Origin: Candidatus Rifleibacteriota bacterium
GTDB lineage: Bacteria; Muiribacteriota; Ozemobacteria; Ozemobacterales; Ozemobacteraceae
Direction: 5' to 3'
DNA: 51,807 nucleotides
NCBI GenBank assembly: GCA_012517355.1
Contig: JAAYVD010000148.1
Location: forward strand, 1 to 51,807
Shown piece after piece: positions 33,518 through 42,132 of the stretch (its first letter is position 1; each line of letters starts with the position of its first letter). Both the position numbers and the translations under genes were made by a program. The notes beneath the pieces were generated by a model. The model saw only the letters and a program-made list of their open reading frames with translations. It made no database searches and was not told the origin of the DNA.

Positions 33518-36500
33518 TTACAGCTTGCGGTAGACGACGACCTTCTCGTAGGTCTGCAGCCGGTACGCCTTGGTGACGTTGTAGAGGGATTCCTTCGACC
33601 CGATGAACAGGGCGCCGCCGGGGGTCAGGATGTTGTAGATGTTCTCGGCCAGCCGCTCGCGCTGCCGCTGCGAGAAGGACGAGAAGATGTTGCGGGCGAC
33701 CACGACGTCGAACTCGCCGAGGCCCTCCATCTCCTTGGTTGAACTGGCGTTCACGTATTTGAACTCCACCAGGTTCTTCACGTCGTCCTTGATGCGCAGG
33801 TCGCCACGGTCGTCCTCGAAATACAGGTCGAGGTACTTCTGGTCGACGTGCCGCAACATCTCGCGCTTGTAGATGCCGCGCTTGGCGGTGTTGAGACAGA
33901 TGTGCGAGATGTCGACGCCGGTCACCACCACCTTGACCCGGTCGGAATGCACTTCCTCGAGGATGCTCATGGCCAGCGAGTAGGCCTCGGGGCCGAACGA
34001 GGAACCGATCGACAGGATCTTCAGGGTGTTCTTGCCGTGCTTCACGCACTCCTCGATCAGCTCGGGAATGGTCGTGCTGATCAACACCTTGTTCTGGTCG
34101 GGCTCGGAGAAGAAGGTGGTGCGGGGGTCGGTGATCGAGTCGTAGAGGCTGATGTGGATGTTCTGGTCGTCCGCCCCGTACCGGAGGCAGTGGTAGTATT
34201 CCATCCACGAGGTGATGTAGAAGCGGTCGAGGTTCCGTTTGAGGGCGCGCTCCAGGGCGCGGCGGTCGGTGAGGCCGATGCCGCACCGCTCGGCGATGAT
34301 CTCCTTCAGCAGGTAGGCCTCTTCCGCGTTCAGGGCGCCGGCCGACTCGGGCTTGCCGGCCTGGCGTTCGAGCCTGGCCAGTTCGCGAGGGGTGGCCACC
34401 GCCTGCAGGACGGTGTCGAGCAGGGGGCACTTGTTGTTCTGGTAGGAGGCGAGGAAGTAGGCCCGCGCCCAGGGGTGCGCCTGCAGGATGCCCTTCAGCT
34501 TTCCTTCGAGGTCGGCCACCTCGGGGTTCTGGAAGGTCAGGAAGAACTTGATCGCCGCGACGATGAGGTCGCGGTCCTCGTGTTCGAGCATGGCCAGGGC
34601 GGTCTTGACCGACTTCTTGTCGTTGATACGGGCCAGCGCGAGCAGCGCCTTGGCACGCACGCCGTTGTTGACGTCGGTCTCGGCGATCTTGATCAGGGTG
34701 TCGACGGCCTTCTGGCTCTTGATCTTGCCGAGGGCCTTGACGATCTGGTACCGGACCTCCCACTTGGGGTGGGACAGGAAGTTGCGGAAGGTGTCGTCGA
34801 GGGCCCGGTCCTCCAGCTCGCTGAGGGCCACCACGGCGAGCTTGGCCACCTGCTGGTTGCCGTCGCCCAGCAACGGCACGAAGAACTGCTTCAGTTCCTT
34901 GCTGCGGAAGGCGCGCAACGCCGACAGGGCGGCGATACGGATCTGCCAGTCGTCATGCTTGAGCAGTTCCTTGAGAGGGAAGATGGACTTGAGGTCCTTC
35001 ATGTTCTCGAGGGACTGGCAGGCGTTGACGACGACGCGCCACTCCTTGTCCTTCAGTTTGTTGATCAGGGAATCGACGGCCAGCGTGGAACCGCACTGCC
35101 AGATGGTCTTGGTGATCGTCTCGCGGACGCGCGAGTTGTCGCTCTCCAGCATCTCGAGCAGGCGCTTGGTGATGTCGGGATCCTTGCGGGCGGCCAGCAC
35201 GGCGGCCCCGGCCTCGCGGACGTCGCCGTAGGGCTCCTGCAGCAGGACGTTGAACAGGGGTTCCTCGATCTGCCGCGAGGTGGTGCCGGTCATGGCGAAG
35301 GCCGCCTCGCGCCGGACGTGGCCGTTGATGTCTTTCAAAGCCCCGATCAGGGCGGTGAGCGCCCCGTCGTAGGTCAGCATCTGCCGCAGGCCCATGACGG
35401 CCGACTTGCGGACGATCTCGTCGGGGTCGTGCAGCAGCTCACGCAGGGCGTTGAACGAGGTGTCGGACGGGTTGGCGCCCAGGGTGCGGGCCAACGCCTG
35501 CCGGACGGCGTCCTCGGGATTGCGGGTGAACGGCACCACGCCCTTGGCGGTGTCGGGGTGCGGCACCTTTTCGAGGAACTCGAGGATGCGGATGCAGACG
35601 GGGGGGGTGACCCGGCCGATCTTTTCCAGGGCTGGCTTGACGCACTTGGCGCCCAGGCTGACCAGGCCCTGGAAGGCGATCTCGACGATCTCGGGCTCGG
35701 CGTTCTCGAGGGAGGTCAGCAGGGCCGGGCCGTAGCATTCCTCTTTCAGGGCGGCCGCGATCCGGACCAGGAAGATGTACTCGGCCGCATCCTGTTGCTC
35801 GAGCAGTTCGAGCAGGATCGGCTTGAGGGAGTCGTGCGGGAGTTTCTTGATCGCTCCGGGGTTGGCTTCCTCGATCTGGGCGATCGACTTGAGGATCAGC
35901 CGGCGGGTGCCGCCGTCCTCCTCTTTCAGGAGCTTCTTGAACAGGGCGTCCAGGCAGTCGGCCTTTTCCATGGCGCCCATCGCCCCGATGGCCGAGAAAT
36001 ACTCGAGCACGTCCTCGGACTCGAGGGCGCTCATGACCACCGGCAGGACGTCCTTGGTGGCGATGTTGCCCAGGGCCTCGACGATCGAGTATTTCAGGAT
36101 GTCGGTCTGGTGGTAGGTGTTGATCAGGGTTTTGACCGCCTTGGGGTCCTGGATCTTGCCCAGGGCCTCGACCGCGGTGGTCTTGACGTTGTCGTCGTCG
36201 TGGGCCACGTATTTCAGGCAGGTGTCGGTGGCCAGCGAGGACTGGACGTTGCCGAGCACGACCAGCACCTGGATGATCTCGTCGACGTCGGTGGCCTCAG
36301 TGACGGCCTTGATCAGGTGGGACACGGCGGCGGGGCCGTATTCCTTCAGGATCGTCATGCCGGCGTTGCGCGTGTTCAGGTCCGAGCCGCGGATGACCGG
36401 CAGCAGGGCCTGGATGACGTTGGGGTGGCGGATCTGCGACAGGGTCTCGACGGCGGTGTTCTGCACGCCCTTGTTGGGGTCGCCCAGAGCCTCGCACAGA

Positions 36501-36613
36501 CCTTCGATGGCCTCCTTGTCGGTGAACGCGCCCAGGTCGCGGACCGCCCGGCGACGGACGCCGGCATCCGCATCCCGCAACTTCTCGAGGAAAACGGCGG
36601 GTGAGTTCGTCAT
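33518..36613 (-). CDS. HEAT-repeat protein fused to a CheR-like methyltransferase domain
   Basis: Residues 1 to about 740 are a continuous series of HEAT-type helical repeats (for example DPNKGVQNTAVETLSQIRHPNVIQAL and HPKWEVRYQIVKALGKIKS), a protein-binding solenoid. Residues about 755-1031 resemble CheR, the SAM-dependent glutamate methyltransferase of chemoreceptors: TTFFSEP (about 830), ILSIGSSFGPEAYSLAM (about 864-880), GVDIS..CLNTAKRGIYKREML, FDVVVARNIFSSFS and LTPGGALFIGSKESL. The canonical FFR arginine is Ser, and the usual GCSTGEEPYS and RNVLIYF motifs are altered, so catalysis is doubtful. ATG at 36613 lies 3 bases after the cheY-like stop; the two form an operon. It may be a scaffold that couples a receiver to methyltransfer or to another partner. 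Confidence 0.9.
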   Translation of the reverse strand: MTNSPAVFLEKLRDADAGVRRRAVRDLGAFTDKEAIEGLCEALGDPNKGVQNTAVETLSQIRHPNVIQALLPVIRGSDLNTRNAGMTILKEYGPAAVSHLIKAVTEATDVDEIIQVLVVLGNVQSSLATDTCLKYVAHDDDNVKTTAVEALGKIQDPKAVKTLINTYHQTDILKYSIVEALGNIATKDVLPVVMSALESEDVLEYFSAIGAMGAMEKADCLDALFKKLLKEEDGGTRRLILKSIAQIEEANPGAIKKLPHDSLKPILLELLEQQDAAEYIFLVRIAAALKEECYGPALLTSLENAEPEIVEIAFQGLVSLGAKCVKPALEKIGRVTPPVCIRILEFLEKVPHPDTAKGVVPFTRNPEDAVRQALARTLGANPSDTSFNALRELLHDPDEIVRKSAVMGLRQMLTYDGALTALIGALKDINGHVRREAAFAMTGTTSRQIEEPLFNVLLQEPYGDVREAGAAVLAARKDPDITKRLLEMLESDNSRVRETITKTIWQCGSTLAVDSLINKLKDKEWRVVVNACQSLENMKDLKSIFPLKELLKHDDWQIRIAALSALRAFRSKELKQFFVPLLGDGNQQVAKLAVVALSELEDRALDDTFRNFLSHPKWEVRYQIVKALGKIKSQKAVDTLIKIAETDVNNGVRAKALLALARINDKKSVKTALAMLEHEDRDLIVAAIKFFLTFQNPEVADLEGKLKGILQAHPWARAYFLASYQNNKCPLLDTVLQAVATPRELARLERQAGKPESAGALNAEEAYLLKEIIAERCGIGLTDRRALERALKRNLDRFYITSWMEYYHCLRYGADDQNIHISLYDSITDPRTTFFSEPDQNKVLISTTIPELIEECVKHGKNTLKILSIGSSFGPEAYSLAMSILEEVHSDRVKVVVTGVDISHICLNTAKRGIYKREMLRHVDQKYLDLYFEDDRGDLRIKDDVKNLVEFKYVNASSTKEMEGLGEFDVVVARNIFSSFSQRQRERLAENIYNILTPGGALFIGSKESLYNVTKAYRLQTYEKVVVYRKL

Positions 36614-36616
36614 GGC

Positions 36617-37012
36617 TCAGGCCCCCTTTCCCGGCCCACCGGCCTTCTTGCCGAGAAGACGCTCGACTTCCTGCAGCATCAGGTCGGGCTTGATCGGTTT
36701 CTGCAGGAAGGAGTTGGCGCCCAGCGTCAAACCCTTCATCACCATGTCCTTCTTCCCTTCGGTGGTCAGGATGATGATGGGGATGTGCTTGAACTTCTCG
36801 TTCTCCTTGACCTGGGTGATCAGCTCGAAGCCATCCATGCCAGGCATGTTCAGGTCGGTGATGATGATGTCGACTTCGTTCTTGGACATCGCTTCGATCG
36901 CCTCGATCCCGTTGTTGGCCTCGAGAACCTTGTAACCGGCCTTCTCGAGCGGGAAACAGGCGACCTTCCGCAACATCAAGGAGTCTTCAGCCACCAGGAC
37001 GGTTTTGGCCAT
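36617..37012 (-). CDS. CheY-like single-domain response regulator
   Basis: Receiver domain of 131 residues: acidic pair VAEDS (Glu9/Asp10), phospho-acceptor in ITDLNMPGMDG (Asp53), LTTEG and QKPIKP with the conserved Lys. There is no output domain, so it would act by protein contact; the HEAT-CheR protein encoded 3 bases downstream is the obvious candidate partner. It has a good Shine-Dalgarno site (GGAGG) and a recognisable promoter. No cheA or chemoreceptor gene is in the window. Confidence 0.93.
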   Translation of the reverse strand: MAKTVLVAEDSLMLRKVACFPLEKAGYKVLEANNGIEAIEAMSKNEVDIIITDLNMPGMDGFELITQVKENEKFKHIPIIILTTEGKKDMVMKGLTLGANSFLQKPIKPDLMLQEVERLLGKKAGGPGKGA

Positions 37013-37053
37013 GTCAGAATCCTCCGGTAAGTTACAGGATGCACTGGTAGCAG

Positions 37054-37083
37054 ATTATACCGGGAGCAGGGAACCAATTGCAA
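37054..37083 (-). promoter_or_regulatory. Promoter of the cheY-like/HEAT-CheR operon
   Basis: On the minus strand TTGCAA (37078-37083), 18-bp spacer, TATAAT (37054-37059), about 42 bases before the ATG. Confidence 0.6.
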
Positions 37084-37508
37084 CCGGCGAATAAATCCCC
37101 CGGTCAGGTCCCGGGAGAATTGCCCGCAGGAGGGTTCCGGACCCGGAGGATGACCTTTGGCCGGCTTCACCCTGGGTGGATCGGGCGCCTGCACCGGGTA
37201 CAGGACGCCTGACAGGGATGCCTGACAGCGGCGGGGACTGGCCGGACCGGCGGTAGCGCCCTTCCCGACTGACGGGGAATCCAGAGGAAATCCGGGCGAT
37301 CCCGGCTCGTCGCTTCTCCGCCATGGCCATCGCCCCGAGCCGCGATCGCCCACCATCCCCCCCGGCGGGGCGCCGGCAAAAGAGGCCTGGCGGCCGCCGG
37401 GTCGGCCACGGGGGCTGGAAAGGGGGAACCGGGGGAAGTCCCCGGCCGCCCGCGGGCGCTCAGCCCCCCCGGCCGCCCTGTTCCCCGGCCGCCAGGGCGG
37501 TCATCCGC
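37060..37508. other. Intergenic region between the cheY operon and the TPR gene
   Basis: About 450 bases. Apart from the cheY promoter at its left edge I see only GC-rich sequence with local inverted repeats (for example around 37440-37500) and no credible gene. Confidence 0.45.
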
Positions 37509-39428
37509 TCAGCCTTTCACCTTCGCATAGAGCAGGCGAAGGTGCCGACGGGTGCTCGCCTCGGCCTGGGCTTTCAACCCCGCCTCCACATAGGTGCGGG
37601 CGGGAGCCTCGTCGCGTCGTTCGAAGTGGTACAAGGCCAGGTAGAGATTGGCCCGCCCCGACTGGGGGTTTTTCTTCAACTCCTCGCGCAGGGCTTTCAG
37701 CCCGAACCCCGCGGCGAGAGCGCTGGTTTCCGGATCGCCGCCGGCGAACAGGTGGGTGGCCAGGGCCAGGTAGGCCCGGCCGATCTCGGCCAGGTCCCGG
37801 GCTTCGTGAAAGCACTTCAAGGCCAGGAAGTACGAACCTCGCTTCAGGAAGTCCTCGCCGATCGCCTTCTGGTCCTCGGCATTGCTGCCGCGGCTGCCGG
37901 GAAGGCTCAACATGGCGGCGTAATCGACCTTCCCACCCTTCCTGGCCGCGTCGTCAGCCACCTCCAGGATCCGGCGGACCAGGATCTGGACCTGGGGATC
38001 GCGCACCTTCGCCAAACCCTGGCGCAGGCTGTCCAGGCCTTCCCGGCTCCGGCCCTGGACGAGGGCGATCAGGGACCGCAGCACGGGAACCCGCTGGTCG
38101 CCCGGGTCGAGACGGGCGACCAACTCGAGATGCTTCGCCGCCGCCGCCGGGTCGAACCGGGCGGTCAGGTAGAACTTGGCCAGGTTCATCGCCCCTTCCG
38201 CATAGGTCGGATGGGCACGCAGGGTCTGCACCAGGGTCCGCTCGGCCGCCGGGTAGTCGCGCATCCCGATCTGGGCTTCCGCCAGCAACCGGGACACGAA
38301 CAGGTCGTCGGGGTTGGTCTGCAGGATGCTTCCGAACAGGCCGGCCGCCACCGCATGATGCTCGGCCCCCAGAGCCACCCCGCCCACCAGGCGGGCGACC
38401 TCCTGGGGCGAGGAGGCGGTGTTGGCCCGGTTGTAGACCTCGAGAAAGGAGGTGTAGGTCTCCTTCGACAGCAGGGGCTTGATCCGCAGCAGCTGCTGCC
38501 CGAACTCCCGGATGTTGCTCTGGTAGAGATTGAGCAGGCTGCGATGGATCTGCGTTTCCAGGAACCGCCGGGTGTCCCGGTCCTTGAGGGCGGCGGCTTC
38601 GGCCTGGTCGAGGTAGTCGCCCGCCTTGTCGAGGTCACCCTTTTCCATGCAGAACTTGGCATACTCCAGCGAAACGCCGAACACGCCCTTGGTCTGCTCG
38701 AGGAACTCGCTCACCTTCCACCCGGAAGCCTGACGGGCGGGCGGCGGCACGGGAAGGGCGGACGCCTCGCGGGCCCCGCCTTTCCGGCCCGCATCGGCCC
38801 CCGCCACCGGTTTCGCCGACCGGGTCGGACCCGGCGGGAGGTTCCCATCGGCGCCCTCCGTCTCGGCCAGAATCACTCCGGGCCGCATGGGAAGAGGTTG
38901 GAAGCCGGCCGGAACCACCTCCCGGCCATCGCCCGACGGGCCGGCGGGCCCTGCCGCCGTGGCCGCCGCCATGGAGGAACCGCCACCGAGGGAGGCCAGC
39001 AGGCGACCGGCCTCGGCATGCTCCGGTTCCACCTGCAGGATCCATTCGAGCTGCCGACGGGCGTCCTCGGCCCGGCCGATGTTGATCAGCCCCTGGGCCA
39101 GGCCCACCCGGGCCATGATGTGGTTGGGGTTCTTCTCCAGCAGGGCGTGGAACTGCCGCACGCTTTCCTCGTTCCGGCCCAGAGCCTGCAGGGCCTGCCC
39201 CAACCGGAACCGGGGCCGCACCTGGTCGGGGTTCACCGTGAGGGCGTCCTGGAAACAGGTCACCGCCTCGTCGAACCGCTTTTCCCCGAAGGCGGCCTCC
39301 CCGGCCTGGAAATCGGCCAGGTACCTCTCCCGGCTGGCGGGGGAGATGGCGGCGGATACCGGAAGGACGGCGCCGGCCCCGCATGCCACCAGAAGGATCA
39401 GGACGCCGGCCGTGATCTGCTTGTGCAT
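37509..39428 (-). CDS. Exported TPR-repeat protein, 639 residues
   Basis: ATG at 39428 follows GAGGTGA and opens a signal peptide (ITAGVLILLVACGAGAVLPVSA). The N-terminal third has TPR repeats (RYLADFQAGEAAFGEKRFDEAVTCFQDALTVNPDQ; NPNHIMARVGLAQGLINIGRAEDA), then a Gly/Ala/Pro-rich linker of about 90 residues (150-240), then more TPR-like helices to the C-terminus. It probably acts as a periplasmic or surface scaffold. An internal VACGAG could be read as a lipobox, but the surrounding pattern suits type I cleavage at least as well. No catalytic motif is visible. Confidence 0.85.
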   Translation of the reverse strand: MHKQITAGVLILLVACGAGAVLPVSAAISPASRERYLADFQAGEAAFGEKRFDEAVTCFQDALTVNPDQVRPRFRLGQALQALGRNEESVRQFHALLEKNPNHIMARVGLAQGLINIGRAEDARRQLEWILQVEPEHAEAGRLLASLGGGSSMAAATAAGPAGPSGDGREVVPAGFQPLPMRPGVILAETEGADGNLPPGPTRSAKPVAGADAGRKGGAREASALPVPPPARQASGWKVSEFLEQTKGVFGVSLEYAKFCMEKGDLDKAGDYLDQAEAAALKDRDTRRFLETQIHRSLLNLYQSNIREFGQQLLRIKPLLSKETYTSFLEVYNRANTASSPQEVARLVGGVALGAEHHAVAAGLFGSILQTNPDDLFVSRLLAEAQIGMRDYPAAERTLVQTLRAHPTYAEGAMNLAKFYLTARFDPAAAAKHLELVARLDPGDQRVPVLRSLIALVQGRSREGLDSLRQGLAKVRDPQVQILVRRILEVADDAARKGGKVDYAAMLSLPGSRGSNAEDQKAIGEDFLKRGSYFLALKCFHEARDLAEIGRAYLALATHLFAGGDPETSALAAGFGLKALREELKKNPQSGRANLYLALYHFERRDEAPARTYVEAGLKAQAEASTRRHLRLLYAKVKG

Positions 39429-39587
39429 CTCGCTTCACCTCGTTCCCGTTCCGGAACGTACCGATCGGTGAGGAAAACGGGCCCACCCGGCACGTCAGAA
39501 CGGCGGTCTCTCTATACCCATCGACCGGGGAGGGGAAACCTTCCACCTTGCCCGTTGGGAATTCCCATCTTTTTTCCGCCCGGGGGG

Positions 39588-39614
39588 TCAACTTTTCGCC
39601 CGTTTTGCCGATAA
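39588..39614 (+). promoter_or_regulatory. Sigma-28 (FliA-type) flagellar promoter
   Basis: TCAACTTT (39588-39595), exactly 11 bp, then GCCGATAA (39607-39614). This compares with the sigma-28 consensus TAAAGTTT-N11-GCCGATAA: the -10 is perfect and the -35 matches six of eight. It precedes the FlgM-like gene by 70 bases, as expected for a class III flagellar gene. Confidence 0.65.
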
Positions 39615-39683
39615 TGAAAGTAGGAAGCGGGAAACTAGGCCCAAAAAGGGCGCACTTTACACGGATGTACGAGGGAGTTGGAT

Positions 39684-40187
39684 ATGGTAGACCCCATCAA
39701 AGGTCCGGGGCAGAAGCCCATTGCCGTCGACAAACCCCAGGGGAAGGACAAGGCCGACAAGGCCGGCCGGTCCAAGGAAGGGGATTTCGACCAGCGGTTG
39801 GCCGGCAAAGACAAGGCCGGCGAGGTCGATGCCCCCAAGGCCGCCCAGGTCCGCACCGCGGGCGACCAGACCGCCCGGCTGCTCCAGCAGCAGCAGCTGG
39901 CGCGCATGCAGCGCATCGCCGAGATCACCCGGCAGGTCCAGGAAGGCACCTACCAGATGGCCGATCCCAAGGTGCTGGCCGACCGCATCTACCACCTGCT
40001 GACCGACCGTAAGAGCCGGGACAAGTTCATCAAGAAGGTGCTGGCGGAAGAGGCGGAATCGCTCGAAACCAAGGGAAAGTCCCTGACCAAGCTCGAGCTG
40101 AAGAAGCTGATCTTCCTGGTGAAGAACGCCTCGGATGAGGAATTCTCGGATGCCCAGCTGGAAGCCCTGCTGAAGGAACTGACCTGA
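39684..40187 (+). CDS. FlgM-like protein (possible anti-sigma-28 factor), 167 residues
   Basis: The segment RIAEITRQVQEGTYQMADPKVLADRIYHLL (about residues 77-106) resembles the C-terminal sigma-28-binding part of FlgM (R.aEIk..i..GtY.vd...vAd.l...). Classical FlgM is about 90-100 residues; here an additional lysine-rich helical tail of about 60 residues follows (KFIKKVLAEEAESLETKGKSLTKLELKKLIFLV...). The N-terminal 65 residues are Lys/Asp/Gly-rich and probably disordered, as in FlgM. ATG at 39684 has GGGAG upstream. The sigma-28-type promoter in front supports the reading, because flgM is itself a sigma-28 target in enterics. No flagellar structural gene is in the window; the assignment is inferred. 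Confidence 0.6.
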   Translation: MVDPIKGPGQKPIAVDKPQGKDKADKAGRSKEGDFDQRLAGKDKAGEVDAPKAAQVRTAGDQTARLLQQQQLARMQRIAEITRQVQEGTYQMADPKVLADRIYHLLTDRKSRDKFIKKVLAEEAESLETKGKSLTKLELKKLIFLVKNASDEEFSDAQLEALLKELT

Positions 40188-40235
40188 CGGACGACGACCA
40201 CCCCGCCAGCCGCCACTCCCGTTCCCCGCGCGAAA

Positions 40236-40267
40236 ACCGGCCCGAGGGACAACGCCCCCGGGCCGGT
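40236..40267 (-). terminator. Intrinsic terminator of the metalloprotease gene
   Basis: Stem ACCGGCCCG/CGGGCCGGT with a 14-nt loop; on the minus strand it is followed by TTTTCGCG. It sits between convergent genes. Confidence 0.55.
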
Positions 40268-40296
40268 CAGGTCGGCGATTGTCGTCAGCCCGGACT

Positions 40297-41571
40297 CTAT
40301 TCGCGGAAGGGGTTGCTCCCTCCACCCACGATGACGGGCCTGGTCAGATCGATGAGGGGCACCCGGTCGGCGGTTTCCGCGGCCGGCGCGGGAGCCGAGG
40401 CGTTCACCGTTCGCAACGCGGCGACGGCTTCCCTGGTCACGTCGGAATCCCCGAGGAAATCCAGCAGTTCCTTGTCGGAAAGCTTGCCCAGCGTGGCCTG
40501 GTCGAGGATCCCCGCCACGGCCGCGGCATCGCCGGGATTGGCCTTGACCAGGGCCCGCACCAGGTGCCGCAGGTTGCGCCACGGATAGTTGCTCTTCTGG
40601 AACGCGGCGAACACCTTGCCGCGGCCGTCGGGAAGCTTCGTGGCCATCTCGTACATGATGTTGGCGTTGATGCCCTCGACCTCGGTCAACTGAAGGCCGG
40701 TCAGGTCCTTGGCCTCGAGGGTCTTGTATTTCCCTTCCTCGGACGTGCTCTCGATCCTGATCCAGCCGATCGAGTTGCGGACGTAGTTCGCTTCGCTCTT
40801 CGATTCGAGCATCTCGTTGAACTCGGCCCAACCCTCGACGAACGCCGCCCGCTTGCCGGTCTTCTCGTTGACGAAGTGCGACCCGTCCTTGCCATACGGG
40901 TTGCGGAACTCCTTGAACGTGTTGTCGAGCGAGTGACAGAACTCGTGGAGCATCGTCGAGGTGGCATCGGCCTCCGACCCCGAGTAGTCGTACAAAAAGC
41001 TCGCCATCTGGATGGTGCGCCCGGTCGAGCGGGGCCAGAAATCCTCCCGCATGCTCTGGTACTTCGGATCAGAAGTGTCGATGCCGGTCGTGTCGGTCAG
41101 GTGAACCACGATCGTCGATCGGAACTGGTTCAGGGCCATCCGGTCCTTGATCGCCTTCGACGAGGCCGCCCGATACGAGGCCAGCAACGCCTTCTGCCCG
41201 TCGGACAGCTTGGATTCGTCACCCTTGGCCCCCATCAACTCGAGCAGATGGGCCTCGCTGCGCACCTTGACCCGGGTCACCCGGTAGGCGATATCGTGGT
41301 CGTCCTTCGAATACCAGGTCTTCGCCCCTTCCCCCGGAAAGTAGGGGCGAACGACCGTCTCCTCCCATAGCCGCTTGGCTCCGTTCCAGACGCTCTTGCC
41401 GAAGGCCTTGGTCTTCTCCCACCACCCCTGGGGTTCGGGATTGTTGATCTGCACGACCTCATCGACCTTCTGGTAATAGAAATCGAACCCGACATCCTTG
41501 GCCGCCGCCGGCGAGGGGATGACCGCCAGCACCCCAACGATGACGATCAACATCCACCAACGTCTGTTCAT
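40297..41571 (-). CDS. Secreted HExxH metalloprotease-like protein
   Basis: ATG at 41571 follows AGGAGG and begins a signal peptide (RRWWMLIVIVGVLAVIPSPAAA). The zinc motif HEFCH is at about 209-213 in STMLHEFCHSLDNTF; FVEGWAEFNE (Glu246/Glu250) lies about 35 residues later and could supply the third ligand, as in gluzincin-type enzymes. The region before the motif (GFDFYYQKVDEVVQINNPEPQGWWEKTKAF) may be a propeptide or substrate-binding part. The C-terminal 130 residues are helical (LVKANPGDAAAVAGILDQATLGKLSDKELLDFLGDSD) and end in SNPFRE. No family name is certain. The reading frame is also open far upstream antisense to the next gene, but that extension is spurious. Confidence 0.75.
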   Translation of the reverse strand: MNRRWWMLIVIVGVLAVIPSPAAAKDVGFDFYYQKVDEVVQINNPEPQGWWEKTKAFGKSVWNGAKRLWEETVVRPYFPGEGAKTWYSKDDHDIAYRVTRVKVRSEAHLLELMGAKGDESKLSDGQKALLASYRAASSKAIKDRMALNQFRSTIVVHLTDTTGIDTSDPKYQSMREDFWPRSTGRTIQMASFLYDYSGSEADATSTMLHEFCHSLDNTFKEFRNPYGKDGSHFVNEKTGKRAAFVEGWAEFNEMLESKSEANYVRNSIGWIRIESTSEEGKYKTLEAKDLTGLQLTEVEGINANIMYEMATKLPDGRGKVFAAFQKSNYPWRNLRHLVRALVKANPGDAAAVAGILDQATLGKLSDKELLDFLGDSDVTREAVAALRTVNASAPAPAAETADRVPLIDLTRPVIVGGGSNPFRE

Positions 41572-41633
41572 GAGCGTATTCCTCCTGGCTGGGATCCGAG
41601 AACAACCATGGGTGCCTTCAATGGCCTCTCCTA

Positions 41634-41639
41634 AGTATA
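41634..41639 (-). promoter_or_regulatory. Possible -10 box of the metalloprotease gene
   Basis: TATACT on the minus strand about 65 bases before the ATG at 41571. No good -35 hexamer at the usual distance. Confidence 0.3.
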
Positions 41640-41732
41640 CCGGAAATCCCCGGGATAGTTTCCAGGGCGCCCTCGAGGCCGAAGTGCCTCCAGGAAAATT
41701 CGGGTCTCGAGATTTCCTTTCACATTTCCTTC

Positions 41733-41761
41733 TTGCCAACCGGACTTCTTTATAGTAAATT
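41733..41761 (+). promoter_or_regulatory. Promoter of the arsR-like gene, overlapping its operator
   Basis: TTGCCA (41733-41738), 17-bp spacer, TAAATT (41756-41761). The predicted transcript start falls at about 41768-41770, that is at the ATG. The -10 lies inside the palindrome 41749-41786. Confidence 0.5.
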
Positions 41762-41786
41762 TCATATATATGAAATTTACTATAAA
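41749..41786. promoter_or_regulatory. Perfect 38-bp palindrome, probable ArsR-type operator
   Basis: Left arm TTTATAGTAAATTTCATAT is followed without gap by its exact reverse complement. The sequence is very AT-rich in a GC-rich genome and contains the ATG of the regulator gene at 41770. AT-rich inverted repeats near the start of their own gene are usual operators of ArsR/SmtB repressors. Confidence 0.75.
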
Positions 41787-42096
41787 AAAGCTGGAGCCGG
41801 CTCTGCTGCCACGGATCGCCCGGGTCCTGAAGGCCGTCGGCCACCCGCTCCGCCTCCAATTGCTGGAGGGCCTGGCCGCGGGTCCCTGCTCCGTCCAGGC
41901 TCTGGTGACCCGCCTTGGCCAGCCACAGGCCATCGTCTCGCAGCATCTGAAGGTCATGCGGACGGGCGGCGTGGTGGTCCCCCGGCGGAAAGGCACGCAC
42001 GTCATCTATTCCCTGGCCTATCCCGGCCTGACCAATCTCCTGAACTGCCTGGCCTCCTGCCAGGACCACTGCCGGGTCTCCATCAGCCCCCGGTAG
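41770..42096 (+). CDS. ArsR/SmtB-family repressor, probably persulfide- or thiol-responsive
   Basis: Winged-helix protein of 108 residues: LKAVGHPLRLQLLEGLAAGPCSVQ, recognition helix QPQAIVSQHLKVMR, wing GVVVPRRKGTHVIYSL. Cysteines are at 40, 93, 97 and 101. The Cys40/Cys101 pair is placed much like the Cys pair of the persulfide sensors SqrR/BigR, and the next gene encodes a persulfide/CoA-disulfide enzyme, so sulfur sensing is the best inference. Metal sensing is the alternative (C-terminal NCLASCQDHC). The ATG has no Shine-Dalgarno site, and the predicted transcript begins at about the start codon, so the mRNA may be leaderless. The start codon lies inside the operator palindrome, implying direct autorepression. 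Confidence 0.85.
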   Translation: MKFTIKKLEPALLPRIARVLKAVGHPLRLQLLEGLAAGPCSVQALVTRLGQPQAIVSQHLKVMRTGGVVVPRRKGTHVIYSLAYPGLTNLLNCLASCQDHCRVSISPR

Positions 42097-42132
42097 CCAT
42101 CCGACACACCCATTGCGAGGAGGAAACCATCC

